Shown: piece after piece, positions 49,712 to 57,614 of the stretch
How positions within the stretch are numbered: position 1 is the first letter of the stretch
Layout: each line of letters opens with the position of its first letter
From: Novilysobacter_A longmucuonensis
Lineage (GTDB): Bacteria; Pseudomonadota; Gammaproteobacteria; Xanthomonadales; Xanthomonadaceae
Reading direction: 5' to 3'
DNA length: 64,000 bases
NCBI RefSeq assembly: GCF_046600735.1
Contig: NZ_JBJMAW010000001.1
Location: forward strand, 310,001 to 374,000
Program-made: the position numbers and the translations under genes
The notes under the pieces: model-generated
Databases searched by the model: none
What the model saw: only the letters and a program-made list of their open reading frames with translations
Told to the model about the DNA's origin: nothing

Positions 49712-50929
49712 CTAAACGCTGCGCGTCGCGACCGCCGGCGGTACCGCCGCCGCGCGCCGGGCCGGGCCGAGTACGGAGGCCTGTCCGAGCAGCCACAGTG
49801 CGATCGCGCCGACCGGCAGATAGATCGCCGGCAGCCGGGCGAGCTCATAGCGCTCCATCAGCGCGAGGTTGATGCCGTAGGCCAGCATCATCCCGATGAC
49901 GATGCCTATCGTGGCCAGCAGGAAGTTCTCGGTCTGGAAGTAGCGCAGGATATGGCCCCGGGTGGCCCCGAGCGCGCGCCGCACGCCGATCTGCTTGGTG
50001 CGCTGCTGCACCCAGAAACTCGCCAGCCCGACGATGCCCAGCGCGGTGATCACCAGCAGCGCCATGCAGACGATGGCCAGCAGCCAGGCCATTTCAACAT
50101 CCGTTCGGTAATAGCTGTCGCGCATCTCTTCCAACGTTTCCTGCCTGACAATGGTGCGGTTCGGATCAATGCGCATTAGCGTGTCGACCGCGCGCTCTAG
50201 CACCTGCGCGCGTTGCGCAGGATCGCTGACGCGCAGCAGGTAGTTGCGGAAAGCGCCCTCCACCGGCATCAGCATCGCGTATGTGTAGGAGGCCGGACCG
50301 TTGGCTCCGTGGGGCTGTACCAGATGCTCGACAATCCCCACGATGGTGATCGGCGTATCGCCCCAGGCGTAGAAGGATTTGCCCAACGGGTCCTGTCCCG
50401 GAAATAGCTCCTTGGCCATGCTGTGGGAGATGATGACCGATGGAATTGCGAGCTTGCTGTTGGGGGCGCTCAGTGCCTCCCAGTCGACGAACTCGTCCGG
50501 CGTGAAGTGCCGGCCGGCAATTAGGTTCAGCCCCATCGCATCGATCAACTGCCTGTCGCCTGCGTAGTAGGAGCTCTCGAACAGTGCAGATTCGCCCGGT
50601 GTCCGCCTGACATCCAGACTCCTTCCCGCCGAACCCAAGGGAAGAAAGTTAACGGCGGCGGCATTCCTGACTCCAGGCAACGCGCGCAGCGCAACCAGAT
50701 CTTCCCGGGTCCGCGCAGCGGCGCTGTCGTTCGTACCGGGGTCGGCTAGCTGGATGCGCACGAGTTCGGTTTCCGCCAGACCGGTCGGGCGGTCCATGAG
50801 CTGCAGCCGGGTGTGGATCAGGAAAACCGCATTGCTGAGGATGGCGCAACTCAGGGCTATCTCCAGCACGATCAACGTGGCTGCCGTCTTGTGGCGACGC
50901 AGGGCGGAAAAAATCGGTCGAATGTCCAT
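49712..50929 (-). CDS. FtsX/MacB-type ABC permease, pair 1 second member
   Basis: 405 residues, start MDIRPIFSALRRHKTAATLI. Same topology and coupling motif (QQRTKQIGVRRALGATRGHI) as the permease at 46931-48154; the two align along their length and differ mainly in the periplasmic domain. It follows its pair partner by 13 bases, so the two are probably translated as a heterodimer-forming pair. Confidence 0.87.
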   Translation of the reverse strand: MDIRPIFSALRRHKTAATLIVLEIALSCAILSNAVFLIHTRLQLMDRPTGLAETELVRIQLADPGTNDSAAARTREDLVALRALPGVRNAAAVNFLPLGSAGRSLDVRRTPGESALFESSYYAGDRQLIDAMGLNLIAGRHFTPDEFVDWEALSAPNSKLAIPSVIISHSMAKELFPGQDPLGKSFYAWGDTPITIVGIVEHLVQPHGANGPASYTYAMLMPVEGAFRNYLLRVSDPAQRAQVLERAVDTLMRIDPNRTIVRQETLEEMRDSYYRTDVEMAWLLAIVCMALLVITALGIVGLASFWVQQRTKQIGVRRALGATRGHILRYFQTENFLLATIGIVIGMMLAYGINLALMERYELARLPAIYLPVGAIALWLLGQASVLGPARRAAAVPPAVATRSV

Positions 50930-50942
50930 GGCTGCCTCTGGC

Positions 50943-52259
50943 TTATTGCGTCTTGAGCTGGATGGCGGGGGCGACCTGACATGCGCGAAAGGCCGGCAAC
51001 AGGCCGGTGAGCACGCTTGCCACGACCGCGAGCGCGAAGGTGGCGATCAGCATCACCGGATCCAGCTGCGCCAACTCGGCGTAGCTGGCCGATCGCTGGC
51101 GCACCGTCCACACTCCCAGCAGCGCGACACCCAGGCCGAGCACGCCGCCGGCCAGGCCGATCACGCCGGCCTCGACCAGGTACTGGACGAAGATGGATCG
51201 GCGCGATGCTCCCAGAGCCCGGCGCACGCCGATTTCACTCGACCGGCGCATGAACTTCGCCAGCAGCAATCCGACGGTGTTGAGCAGGCATACCGCCAGA
51301 AAAGCAAAGGCCAGCCACACCTGCAGGCGCACGTCGGCCGGCACTGTCTTGATGTGCTCAAGCCAGTCCATCACGTTGTCCAGACGCACGTTGGTTGGGC
51401 GCTCGAATCGGCCCGCCGCGCGCTGCTGGTCGGAGTAATTGGTGAGGTACTGCAGGTAGGCGGCGGCTTTTTCCGGCGTGTCCAACTCCACCCAGTACTG
51501 CAGCCAGGCACAGGGGGCATTGAGACCGGTGGCGCCTTCCGCATCCTCCTCGACATCGTCACTGCCCCAGCAATGCATGCGGCCTGCGACGTCCATGTCG
51601 AGGTCGCGCGAGGTCGAGAACGGCACGTATACCTGTTCGATTTCGGCATAGCGGTTGCCGTACATGTCGTAGAACTTCGGAGTCGGGCGCCAGTCGTTGA
51701 GTACTCCGACGACCTGAAACTCCGTTTGGTCCAGCCACAGCGATCGTCCGACGCTGTTTTCGCCGCCGAACAGCTTGTCATTGAGCGGTTTGGCGATGAC
51801 CGCAATTCGGGCGCGCGCATCGTCTTCGGCCTTGCCCCATCCGTTGCCGAAAAGGAACGGCACAGCGAACATCGGAAAGAAATCGCTGGAAGCGTAGCGG
51901 GAATCCACGGAAGACGAATCGAGTGCGCCCGGCTGCGACTTGACCACTACGCTGCCCCGCTTGGTTATCGCCTGGCGGTCACCTCGTGCGTGGCGCAGCA
52001 GGGCTTCGGCGTCGTAGCGGGTCATCTGGTCTTCCGGATATTGCTCCGGGACGTACCCGTCCATGCTGCTGGCGTCCAACTGCGGATAGAACAGCGTGTG
52101 GCTTCGGCCAGGCAATGGATCGCCCGAAAGGATGTAAAACACCGTCAGCGTCGTGATGCAGGCGCCGATGCCGAGCGCGATCGCGAGCACCATCAGCGCG
52201 GTCAGTACCTTGTTGCGCCTGAAGCTGCGCAGGGCGAGGTCGAAGTAGTAGGCGAACAT
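50943..52259 (-). CDS. FtsX/MacB-type ABC permease, pair 1 first member
   Basis: 438 residues, start MFAYYFDLALRSFRRNKVLT. Periplasmic domain with SWLQ-type segment CAWLQYWVELDTPEKAAAYL and a MHCWG cysteine; coupling segment RRSSEIGVRRALGASRRSIF. It is the first permease gene after the ATPase gene, from which it is separated by 132 bases holding a family I repeat. Nearly identical start and end to the permease at 48334-49644 shows an origin by duplication. Confidence 0.87.
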   Translation of the reverse strand: MFAYYFDLALRSFRRNKVLTALMVLAIALGIGACITTLTVFYILSGDPLPGRSHTLFYPQLDASSMDGYVPEQYPEDQMTRYDAEALLRHARGDRQAITKRGSVVVKSQPGALDSSSVDSRYASSDFFPMFAVPFLFGNGWGKAEDDARARIAVIAKPLNDKLFGGENSVGRSLWLDQTEFQVVGVLNDWRPTPKFYDMYGNRYAEIEQVYVPFSTSRDLDMDVAGRMHCWGSDDVEEDAEGATGLNAPCAWLQYWVELDTPEKAAAYLQYLTNYSDQQRAAGRFERPTNVRLDNVMDWLEHIKTVPADVRLQVWLAFAFLAVCLLNTVGLLLAKFMRRSSEIGVRRALGASRRSIFVQYLVEAGVIGLAGGVLGLGVALLGVWTVRQRSASYAELAQLDPVMLIATFALAVVASVLTGLLPAFRACQVAPAIQLKTQ

Positions 52260-52288
52260 GCTGCGTTCCTTCGATGATCGGGGTCTTT

Positions 52289-52363
52289 GTAGGAGCGGCT
52301 TCAGCCGCGAACAGGAGTCGGCGCGAGCGAACGATTTCCGATCGCGGCCGAAGCCGTTCCTAC
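52289..52363. repeat. Dispersed repeat family I inside the ABC operon
   Basis: GTAGGAGCGGCTTCAGCCGC then GA, and inverted GATCGCGGCCGAAGCCGTTC then CTAC. It occupies the spacer between the ATPase gene and the first permease gene and would put a hairpin into the polycistronic transcript. Confidence 0.9.
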
Positions 52364-52391
52364 GACCGACAGGGAGTCCAGTCGGACAGGA

Positions 52392-53102
<711 letters not shown>

Positions 53103-53138
53103 GGGAATGGTTCCTGTGAGCGGAGGAGGTTCTATCCG

Positions 53139-53165
53139 CCATCCCGAGCAGCGCTGGGATGACGG
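53139..53165. repeat. Short palindromic repeat (CATCCCGAGCAGCGCTGGGATGACG type)
   Basis: CCATCCCGAGCAGCGCTGGG then ATGACGG: a short inverted repeat between the small ORF and the ATPase gene, related in style to the GTCATCC elements. No promoter features. Confidence 0.6.
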
Positions 53166-53199
53166 GTGGGAGTGAAGAGGTGGTGGTGGTGCGGCCGGT

Positions 53200-53415
53200 T
53201 CAGCCGTGCACCCGGAACAGCGCGGCCCCGGGGTCGGACCGGGCGAAGCGGCGCCACGGGCGGGGCTTGAGCCGCCGCTCGTACTGGTGATCGTTGGCGC
53301 TGTCGTCGTGGGCGGCGACAGCGAGGGCCGGGGGCTCCAGCAGCCGCAGGGACGCCGCATCGGATACCGGAGCGGTCGATTGCGGGTCGGAAGGAAGCAC
53401 GGTCTGGGTATTCAT
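53200..53415 (-). CDS. Small hypothetical protein between hlyD and the ATPase gene
   Basis: 71 residues (MNTQTVLPSDPQSTAPVSDA at the start, PWRRFARSDPGAALFRVHG at the end). Its ATG lies two bases after the hlyD stop (TGACCATG), favouring translation by coupling. No signal peptide or membrane helix; N-terminal half rich in Ala, Pro and Asp, C-terminal half basic. I do not recognise a family. It could be a real accessory protein or a chance frame; the tight junction and same orientation are the only support. Confidence 0.45.
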   Translation of the reverse strand: MNTQTVLPSDPQSTAPVSDAASLRLLEPPALAVAAHDDSANDHQYERRLKPRPWRRFARSDPGAALFRVHG

Positions 53416-53417
53416 GG

Positions 53418-54701
53418 TCAATCTCCAGTGATGCGAATGCGTTCGGCATCGCCGAACTGATCGGCGCCGGAGACCACGATGCGGTCGCCCGGCTGTAAAC
53501 CATCGAGGATCTCCACCGAGGACAGGCTGCTGACGCCGGTGCTGATCGGCTGGCGCACCGCGACGTCGCCGTCCATGACATAGGCGTGGCGGCCGCCGCT
53601 CTGTTCCAGGAACGGCCCGCGCTCGACCATCAGCACGTCATCGCGGGTATCGAGCATGATCCGCGCCCGCAGGCGCTGGTTCTGGCGCAGTCCGGGCGGT
53701 TGCTCCTCGGTGAAGCGCAGGCGGCTGACGACCTCGCCGTTGACCACCTCCGGTGATACCGCCGAGACCTCGCCCGGGTATGGCCGGCCTGCGCCGCTGG
53801 TCAGCTGCGCCGGCATGCCGATCGCCAGGTCACGCGCGAAGCTTTCCGGCACGCGGATCTCCACCTCGAACCGGGTCAGGTCGACCACGCTCAGCACCGG
53901 CGCATTGACCGCGACGTTCTGGCGATGCGCGACCTGCACCTGGCCCACCTGGCCATCGAATGGCGCGCGCAGCGTCAGCGCATCGACCTGGCGCTGCAGT
54001 TCGCTGACCACCGCACGCTGGCGGTCGGCGAGCAGCTTCTTGTTCTGCGTGTCCAGCCCCGCACCCTGGCCCTGCAGGTCATACTCGCGCCGCGCATGGG
54101 CGACGCCGAGCTCGGCCTTCTTGAGGTTGTCCTGCGAGCGCGCCACGTCGATCTGCGCGACGGCACCGCCTTCGAACGCGCGCTGGTTGCGCTCCAGGTC
54201 ACGCCGCGCGGCCTGCTCCTCGATTTCGGCCTGGTCGAGCGCGCGGCGCGCGGCCGAACGCGCGATCTGCGCGTCCAGCCCGGCGCGCCCGGCCTCGGCC
54301 TCCACGCTGGCCAGGGTGGCCTGCTCCTGCGCCAGTCGGCTGCGTAGTTCCGGGCTGTCGATCTCGGCTAAGGGCTGGTCGGCCTTGACCACGTCGCCGG
54401 CGACCACATGCAGGGTCACGGTGCCGCCGGCGATCGCGTACAGGGTCGGGCTGTTGGCCGCAATCACCCGGCCGTCGGCGGAGATGTCACGGACCAGGTC
54501 GCCGCGGGTGACCTCGGCGATGCGCACGCGCGAGGCGTCGAAGGAGCGGCTGCCGCCGCTCCAGGCCGATACCAGCCAGCCGCCGAGCAGCAGCACGCCG
54601 ATCGCCACGGCGGCGCCGGTCAGCCATCGGCGGCGGCGCTGGACGTGCGCCGGGGTGCTGACGACGGCGTGGTCCTGGGCGGAGGTGTCGCGGATGCTCA
54701 T
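53418..54701 (-). CDS. HlyD/MacA-type periplasmic adaptor protein
   Basis: 427 residues. One membrane anchor (WLTGAAVAIGVLLLGGWLVS) after a cytoplasmic start, then a lipoyl/barrel-sandwich half motif (ADGRVIAANSPTLYAIAGGT), a long coiled coil (about 120-220, LAQEQATLASVEAEAGRAGL onward), the second half motif (LRAPFDGQVGQVQVAHRQNV) and a beta-barrel/MP domain. It links the FtsX-type permeases to an outer-membrane channel or acts as a periplasmic chaperone. The ATG chosen is 51 bases downstream of the predicted sigma-54 start site. No outer-membrane TolC-like gene is nearby. Confidence 0.88.
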   Translation of the reverse strand: MSIRDTSAQDHAVVSTPAHVQRRRRWLTGAAVAIGVLLLGGWLVSAWSGGSRSFDASRVRIAEVTRGDLVRDISADGRVIAANSPTLYAIAGGTVTLHVVAGDVVKADQPLAEIDSPELRSRLAQEQATLASVEAEAGRAGLDAQIARSAARRALDQAEIEEQAARRDLERNQRAFEGGAVAQIDVARSQDNLKKAELGVAHARREYDLQGQGAGLDTQNKKLLADRQRAVVSELQRQVDALTLRAPFDGQVGQVQVAHRQNVAVNAPVLSVVDLTRFEVEIRVPESFARDLAIGMPAQLTSGAGRPYPGEVSAVSPEVVNGEVVSRLRFTEEQPPGLRQNQRLRARIMLDTRDDVLMVERGPFLEQSGGRHAYVMDGDVAVRQPISTGVSSLSSVEILDGLQPGDRIVVSGADQFGDAERIRITGD

Positions 54702-54762
54702 GGGTCGGGCTGGCCTCTGTGCGTGCTGGGGACGGGGTGTACGGGGTGCACGGGGTGTATTA

Positions 54763-54779
54763 AGCATGAAGCGTGCCAA
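54763..54779 (-). promoter_or_regulatory. Sigma-54 promoter of the hlyD-FtsX operon
   Basis: Minus-strand TTGGCACGCTTCATGCT matches the -24/-12 consensus (TTGGCACGnnnnTTGCt) at all but one core base, with GG and GC ten bases apart. Predicted transcription start is about 54752, leaving a 50-base leader that contains a C-rich tandem (ACACCCCGT units). Confidence 0.8.
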
Positions 54780-54822
54780 CCTCCAGAAGGCTGATTCCAC
54801 GTGTGTTTCCCGTTGTCTACAG

Positions 54823-54865
54823 GTGTCCGCGGGCAGGTGCGCAGTGTCCGCCGGACAGTGTCCGC
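54823..54865. promoter_or_regulatory. Candidate activator-binding cluster upstream of the sigma-54 promoter
   Basis: Three copies of GTGTCCGC (54823, 54844, 54858) and one CGGACA (54852) form two overlapping 13-base palindromes, TGTCCGCCGGACA and CGGACAGTGTCCG. They lie about 70-115 bases upstream of the predicted start, the normal range for NtrC-type enhancer sites, and also in the glmS upstream region. Confidence 0.6.
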
Positions 54866-54914
54866 GGCGCGCGGCACCGCTAAACTGCGCCGTCATCAGA
54901 GGAGTCGCCCATCC

Positions 54915-56756
54915 ATGTGTGGAATCGTCGGTGCAATCGCGGATCGCGATGTGGTCCAGCTCCTGATCGAGGGACTGAAGCGGCTGGAGTACCGCGGCTA
55001 CGACTCCGCCGGCATTGCCGTGGTCGCCGGTGAGGCAGGCTGCGAAGAGATCCGCCGCGTGCGCCGCACCGGCCGGGTCGCCGAGATGGAAGCGGCGGCC
55101 GCAAGCGAGGCATTCACGGCCGGCACCGGCATCGGCCACACCCGCTGGGCCACGCACGGCGGGGTGACCGAGGCCAACGCACATCCGCACATCAGCCACG
55201 GCGTGGCGCTGGTGCACAACGGCATCATCGAGAACCACGAGGAGCAGCGCGAGAAGCTGCGTGCGCTCGGGTACGAGTTCGAATCGCAGACCGACACCGA
55301 GGTCATCGCCCACCTGATCCACTCGTTCCTGAAGCAGGGCGACGATCTGCTGGCTGCGGTGCAGCGGGCGGTCGGCGAGCTCACCGGCGCCTATGCACTG
55401 GCGGTGGTGAGCCGGCACGAGCCGGAGCGCCTGATCGCCGCGCGCATGGGCTGCCCGCTGCTGGTCGGCCTGGGCGAGGGCGAGAATTTCATTGCCAGCG
55501 ACGTTTCGGCGATCGTCCAGGCCACGCGGCGGGTGATCTTCCTGGAGGAGGGCGATACCGCCGAGGTCACGCGCGATGCGGTGCGGGTGTTTGACGAGCA
55601 CGGCGCCGTGGTCGAACGCGAGGTGCACGTATCGGATGTCTCGCTGGCCTCGCTGGAACTCGGCCCCTACCGCCATTTCATGCAGAAGGAGATCCACGAG
55701 CAGCCGCGCGCGATCGCCGACACCATCGAGGCGGTGATCGACAACAAAGGGTTTTCGGCCTCGTTGTTCGGCGCCGGTGCCGAGCCGGTGCTGGCCGATG
55801 TCGAGGCGGTGCAGATCCTCGCCTGCGGCACCAGCTACTTTGCCGGCCTGACTGCGCGCTACTGGATCGAGGCGATCGTCGGCATCCCGTGTTCGGTCGA
55901 GGTCGCCAGCGAATACCGTTACCGCAGCGCCGTGGCCAACCCGAAGCAGCTGGTCGTGACCATCTCGCAATCGGGCGAAACCCTCGACACGATGGAGGCG
56001 CTCAAGTACGCCAAGTCGCTGGGACACGACAAGACCCTGTCGATCTGCAACGTGCCCGAGAGCGCGATCCCGCGCGCCAGCCGGCTGGTCTACTACACCC
56101 GCGCCGGCGCCGAGATCGGCGTGGCTTCGACCAAGGCCTTCACCACCCAGCTGGTCGCGCTGTTCACCCTGACCGCGACCCTGGCCAAGCTGCGCGGGCG
56201 CCTGTCACCGGAACAGGAAGGCGAGTTCCTCGATGCGCTGCGCCAGCTGCCCGGCAGCGTGCAGCACGCGCTGAACCTGGAGCCGCAGATCACCGCCTGG
56301 GCCGAGCGTTTCGCACCGAAGCAGCACGCGCTGTTCCTCGGCCGCGGCGTGCACTATCCCATTGCTTTGGAAGGTGCCCTGAAGCTTAAGGAGATCTCCT
56401 ACATCCACGCCGAGGCGTATCCGGCCGGCGAGCTCAAGCACGGCCCACTGGCGCTGGTCGATGCCGACATGCCGGTGGTGGTGATCGCGCCGCGGGACAG
56501 CCTGCTGGAAAAGGTCAAATCCAACATCCAGGAGGTGCGCGCGCGCGGCGGCGAGATGTTCGTGTTCGCCGATCTCGACAGCCATTTCGGCGATTCCGAG
56601 CAGGTCAGCGTGATCCGCACCCCACGTCACGTCGGCGTGCTGTCGCCGATCGTGCACACCATCCCGGTGCAGTTGCTGGCCTACCACGTCGCGCTCGCAC
56701 GCGGCACCGACGTCGACAAGCCGCGCAACCTGGCCAAGTCGGTGACGGTGGAATAG
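54915..56756 (+). CDS. glmS: Glutamine:fructose-6-phosphate aminotransferase (isomerising)
   Basis: 613 residues. The start is set by MCGIVGAIADRDVVQLLIEG, with Cys2 as the glutaminase nucleophile after Met removal. Two SIS domains (CGTSYFAGLTARYWIEAI; LFLGRGVHYPIALEGALKLK) bind the sugar, and the ending PRNLAKSVTVE is invariant. It makes glucosamine-6-phosphate, the first step toward UDP-GlcNAc completed by GlmU. It is divergent from hlyD. No glmS ribozyme is seen, as expected outside Firmicutes. Confidence 0.97.
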   Translation: MCGIVGAIADRDVVQLLIEGLKRLEYRGYDSAGIAVVAGEAGCEEIRRVRRTGRVAEMEAAAASEAFTAGTGIGHTRWATHGGVTEANAHPHISHGVALVHNGIIENHEEQREKLRALGYEFESQTDTEVIAHLIHSFLKQGDDLLAAVQRAVGELTGAYALAVVSRHEPERLIAARMGCPLLVGLGEGENFIASDVSAIVQATRRVIFLEEGDTAEVTRDAVRVFDEHGAVVEREVHVSDVSLASLELGPYRHFMQKEIHEQPRAIADTIEAVIDNKGFSASLFGAGAEPVLADVEAVQILACGTSYFAGLTARYWIEAIVGIPCSVEVASEYRYRSAVANPKQLVVTISQSGETLDTMEALKYAKSLGHDKTLSICNVPESAIPRASRLVYYTRAGAEIGVASTKAFTTQLVALFTLTATLAKLRGRLSPEQEGEFLDALRQLPGSVQHALNLEPQITAWAERFAPKQHALFLGRGVHYPIALEGALKLKEISYIHAEAYPAGELKHGPLALVDADMPVVVIAPRDSLLEKVKSNIQEVRARGGEMFVFADLDSHFGDSEQVSVIRTPRHVGVLSPIVHTIPVQLLAYHVALARGTDVDKPRNLAKSVTVE

Positions 56757-56763
56757 GGCTTTT

Positions 56764-56872
56764 TGTAGGAGCGCTTCATGCTTTTGTAGGAGCGCCCCCA
56801 GCTTTTGTAGCAGCGCCCCATGGGCGCGAACCGGAATCGGACAGGCGCGGTTGTCCGATTTGCATCGCGCCC
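56764..56872. repeat. Nested family II left ends downstream of glmS
   Basis: Three left ends follow one another (GTAGGAGCGCTTCATG, GTAGGAGCGCCCCCAG, GTAGCAGCGCCCCATGGGCG), then the usual loop and CATCGCGCCCATG. The matching right end appears only after the minisatellite (57014-57028). Together with it this fills the 384-base gap between glmS and the next gene. Confidence 0.8.
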
Positions 56873-57013
56873 ATGCTCCTCATGAGCCCCATGCTCCTCA
56901 TAAGCCCCATGCTCCCCAAAAGCCCCATGCTCCTCATAAGCCCCATGCTCCTCATAAGCCCCATGCTCCCCAAAAGCCCCATGCTCCTCATAAGCCCCAT
57001 GCTCCTCATAAGC
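56873..57013. repeat. 18-base minisatellite with 54-base higher-order period
   Basis: 7.8 copies of ATGCTCCTCATAAGCCCC. Two copies (56909, 56963) carry the variant ATGCTCCCCAAAAGCCCC, giving the order A-A-B-A-A-B-A-A, i.e. a 54-base unit duplicated. The first copy has CATGAG instead of CATAAG. It is embedded at the right side of a family II repeat. Open frames across it on both strands are products of the 18-base period and are not called as genes. Confidence 0.95.
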
Positions 57014-57140
57014 ATGGGGCGCTCCTACAAAATCCCTGGGTCGGCTGGCTGCGTGCCATCGCCGCGCCGGCAGCCCGCCACGCGCGTGCGGCCGGGGTGG
57101 CGTACCCCTGACGTGATGAGCGAGCGAAGGCAGCCGGCGT

Positions 57141-57614
57141 ATGATCAAGCATCAAGAATTCAACCGCGACGGCCCCGCCACACCTGTGGAAAAGCAGGAA
57201 CACCAACGCATCGCCGCGAACCTGACCCATCGGGCCGAGAACGGCGCGGATGCCGAGCAGATCGCCGACGCGATCGTCTCGATCTGGCAGCAGATCGAGG
57301 CCGCTCTGCGTCCGATCCTCGGCCAGCGCGGCGTCGATTCGCTCTACAGGCGCAGCCTGCATCTTGCCGGATTGGCCCACCCATGGTTGGCGGGCATCCA
57401 TGAAGGCCGTCCCGACGCGCTGGATTTCGAGGCGCTGAAGTCCGCGCTGGTGCAGCAAAGCAGCGCCGCCGCCGCGGCCGCAGGCGGCGCGCTGCTGCAG
57501 ACCTTTCACGACTTGCTGGCCGGCCTGCTCGGTCCCGCGCTCACCGACCGCCTGCTGCATTCGGTGTGGATCAACTCGCCAAGCGGTGCATCCGCAGAGG
57601 ACACCATTCGATGA
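57141..57614 (+). CDS. Hypothetical protein coupled to KaiC-like ATPase
   Basis: 157 residues, mostly helical, soluble. Recognisable stretches: AENGADAEQIADAIVSIWQQ, ALRPILGQRGVDSLYRRSLH, and a C-terminal Ala-rich helix followed by FHDLLAGLLGPALTDRLLHS. I do not recognise a family. GAAGG lies nine bases before the ATG. Its stop overlaps the KaiC-like start (ATGA), so it is the first member of a three-gene unit. A regulator or adaptor of the ATPase is inferred from coupling alone. Confidence 0.75.
   Translation: MIKHQEFNRDGPATPVEKQEHQRIAANLTHRAENGADAEQIADAIVSIWQQIEAALRPILGQRGVDSLYRRSLHLAGLAHPWLAGIHEGRPDALDFEALKSALVQQSSAAAAAAGGALLQTFHDLLAGLLGPALTDRLLHSVWINSPSGASAEDTIR

Noticed and set aside
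54702..54914. glmS ribozyme or riboswitch upstream of glmS
   Set aside because: No conserved ribozyme core; the region is explained by the divergent sigma-54 promoter and TGTCCG sites.
54702..56027. N-terminal extension of the HlyD frame across glmS
   Set aside because: The frame stays open antisense to glmS, but the sigma-54 promoter, adaptor homology and an ATG at 54701 define the real start.
56873..57013. CRISPR-like array
   Set aside because: Units are contiguous 18-mers without unique spacers and no cas genes are present; it is a minisatellite.
57141..57614. KaiB homologue upstream of the KaiC-like gene
   Set aside because: Too long (157 residues), all-helical look and no thioredoxin-like pattern, so it was left as hypothetical.
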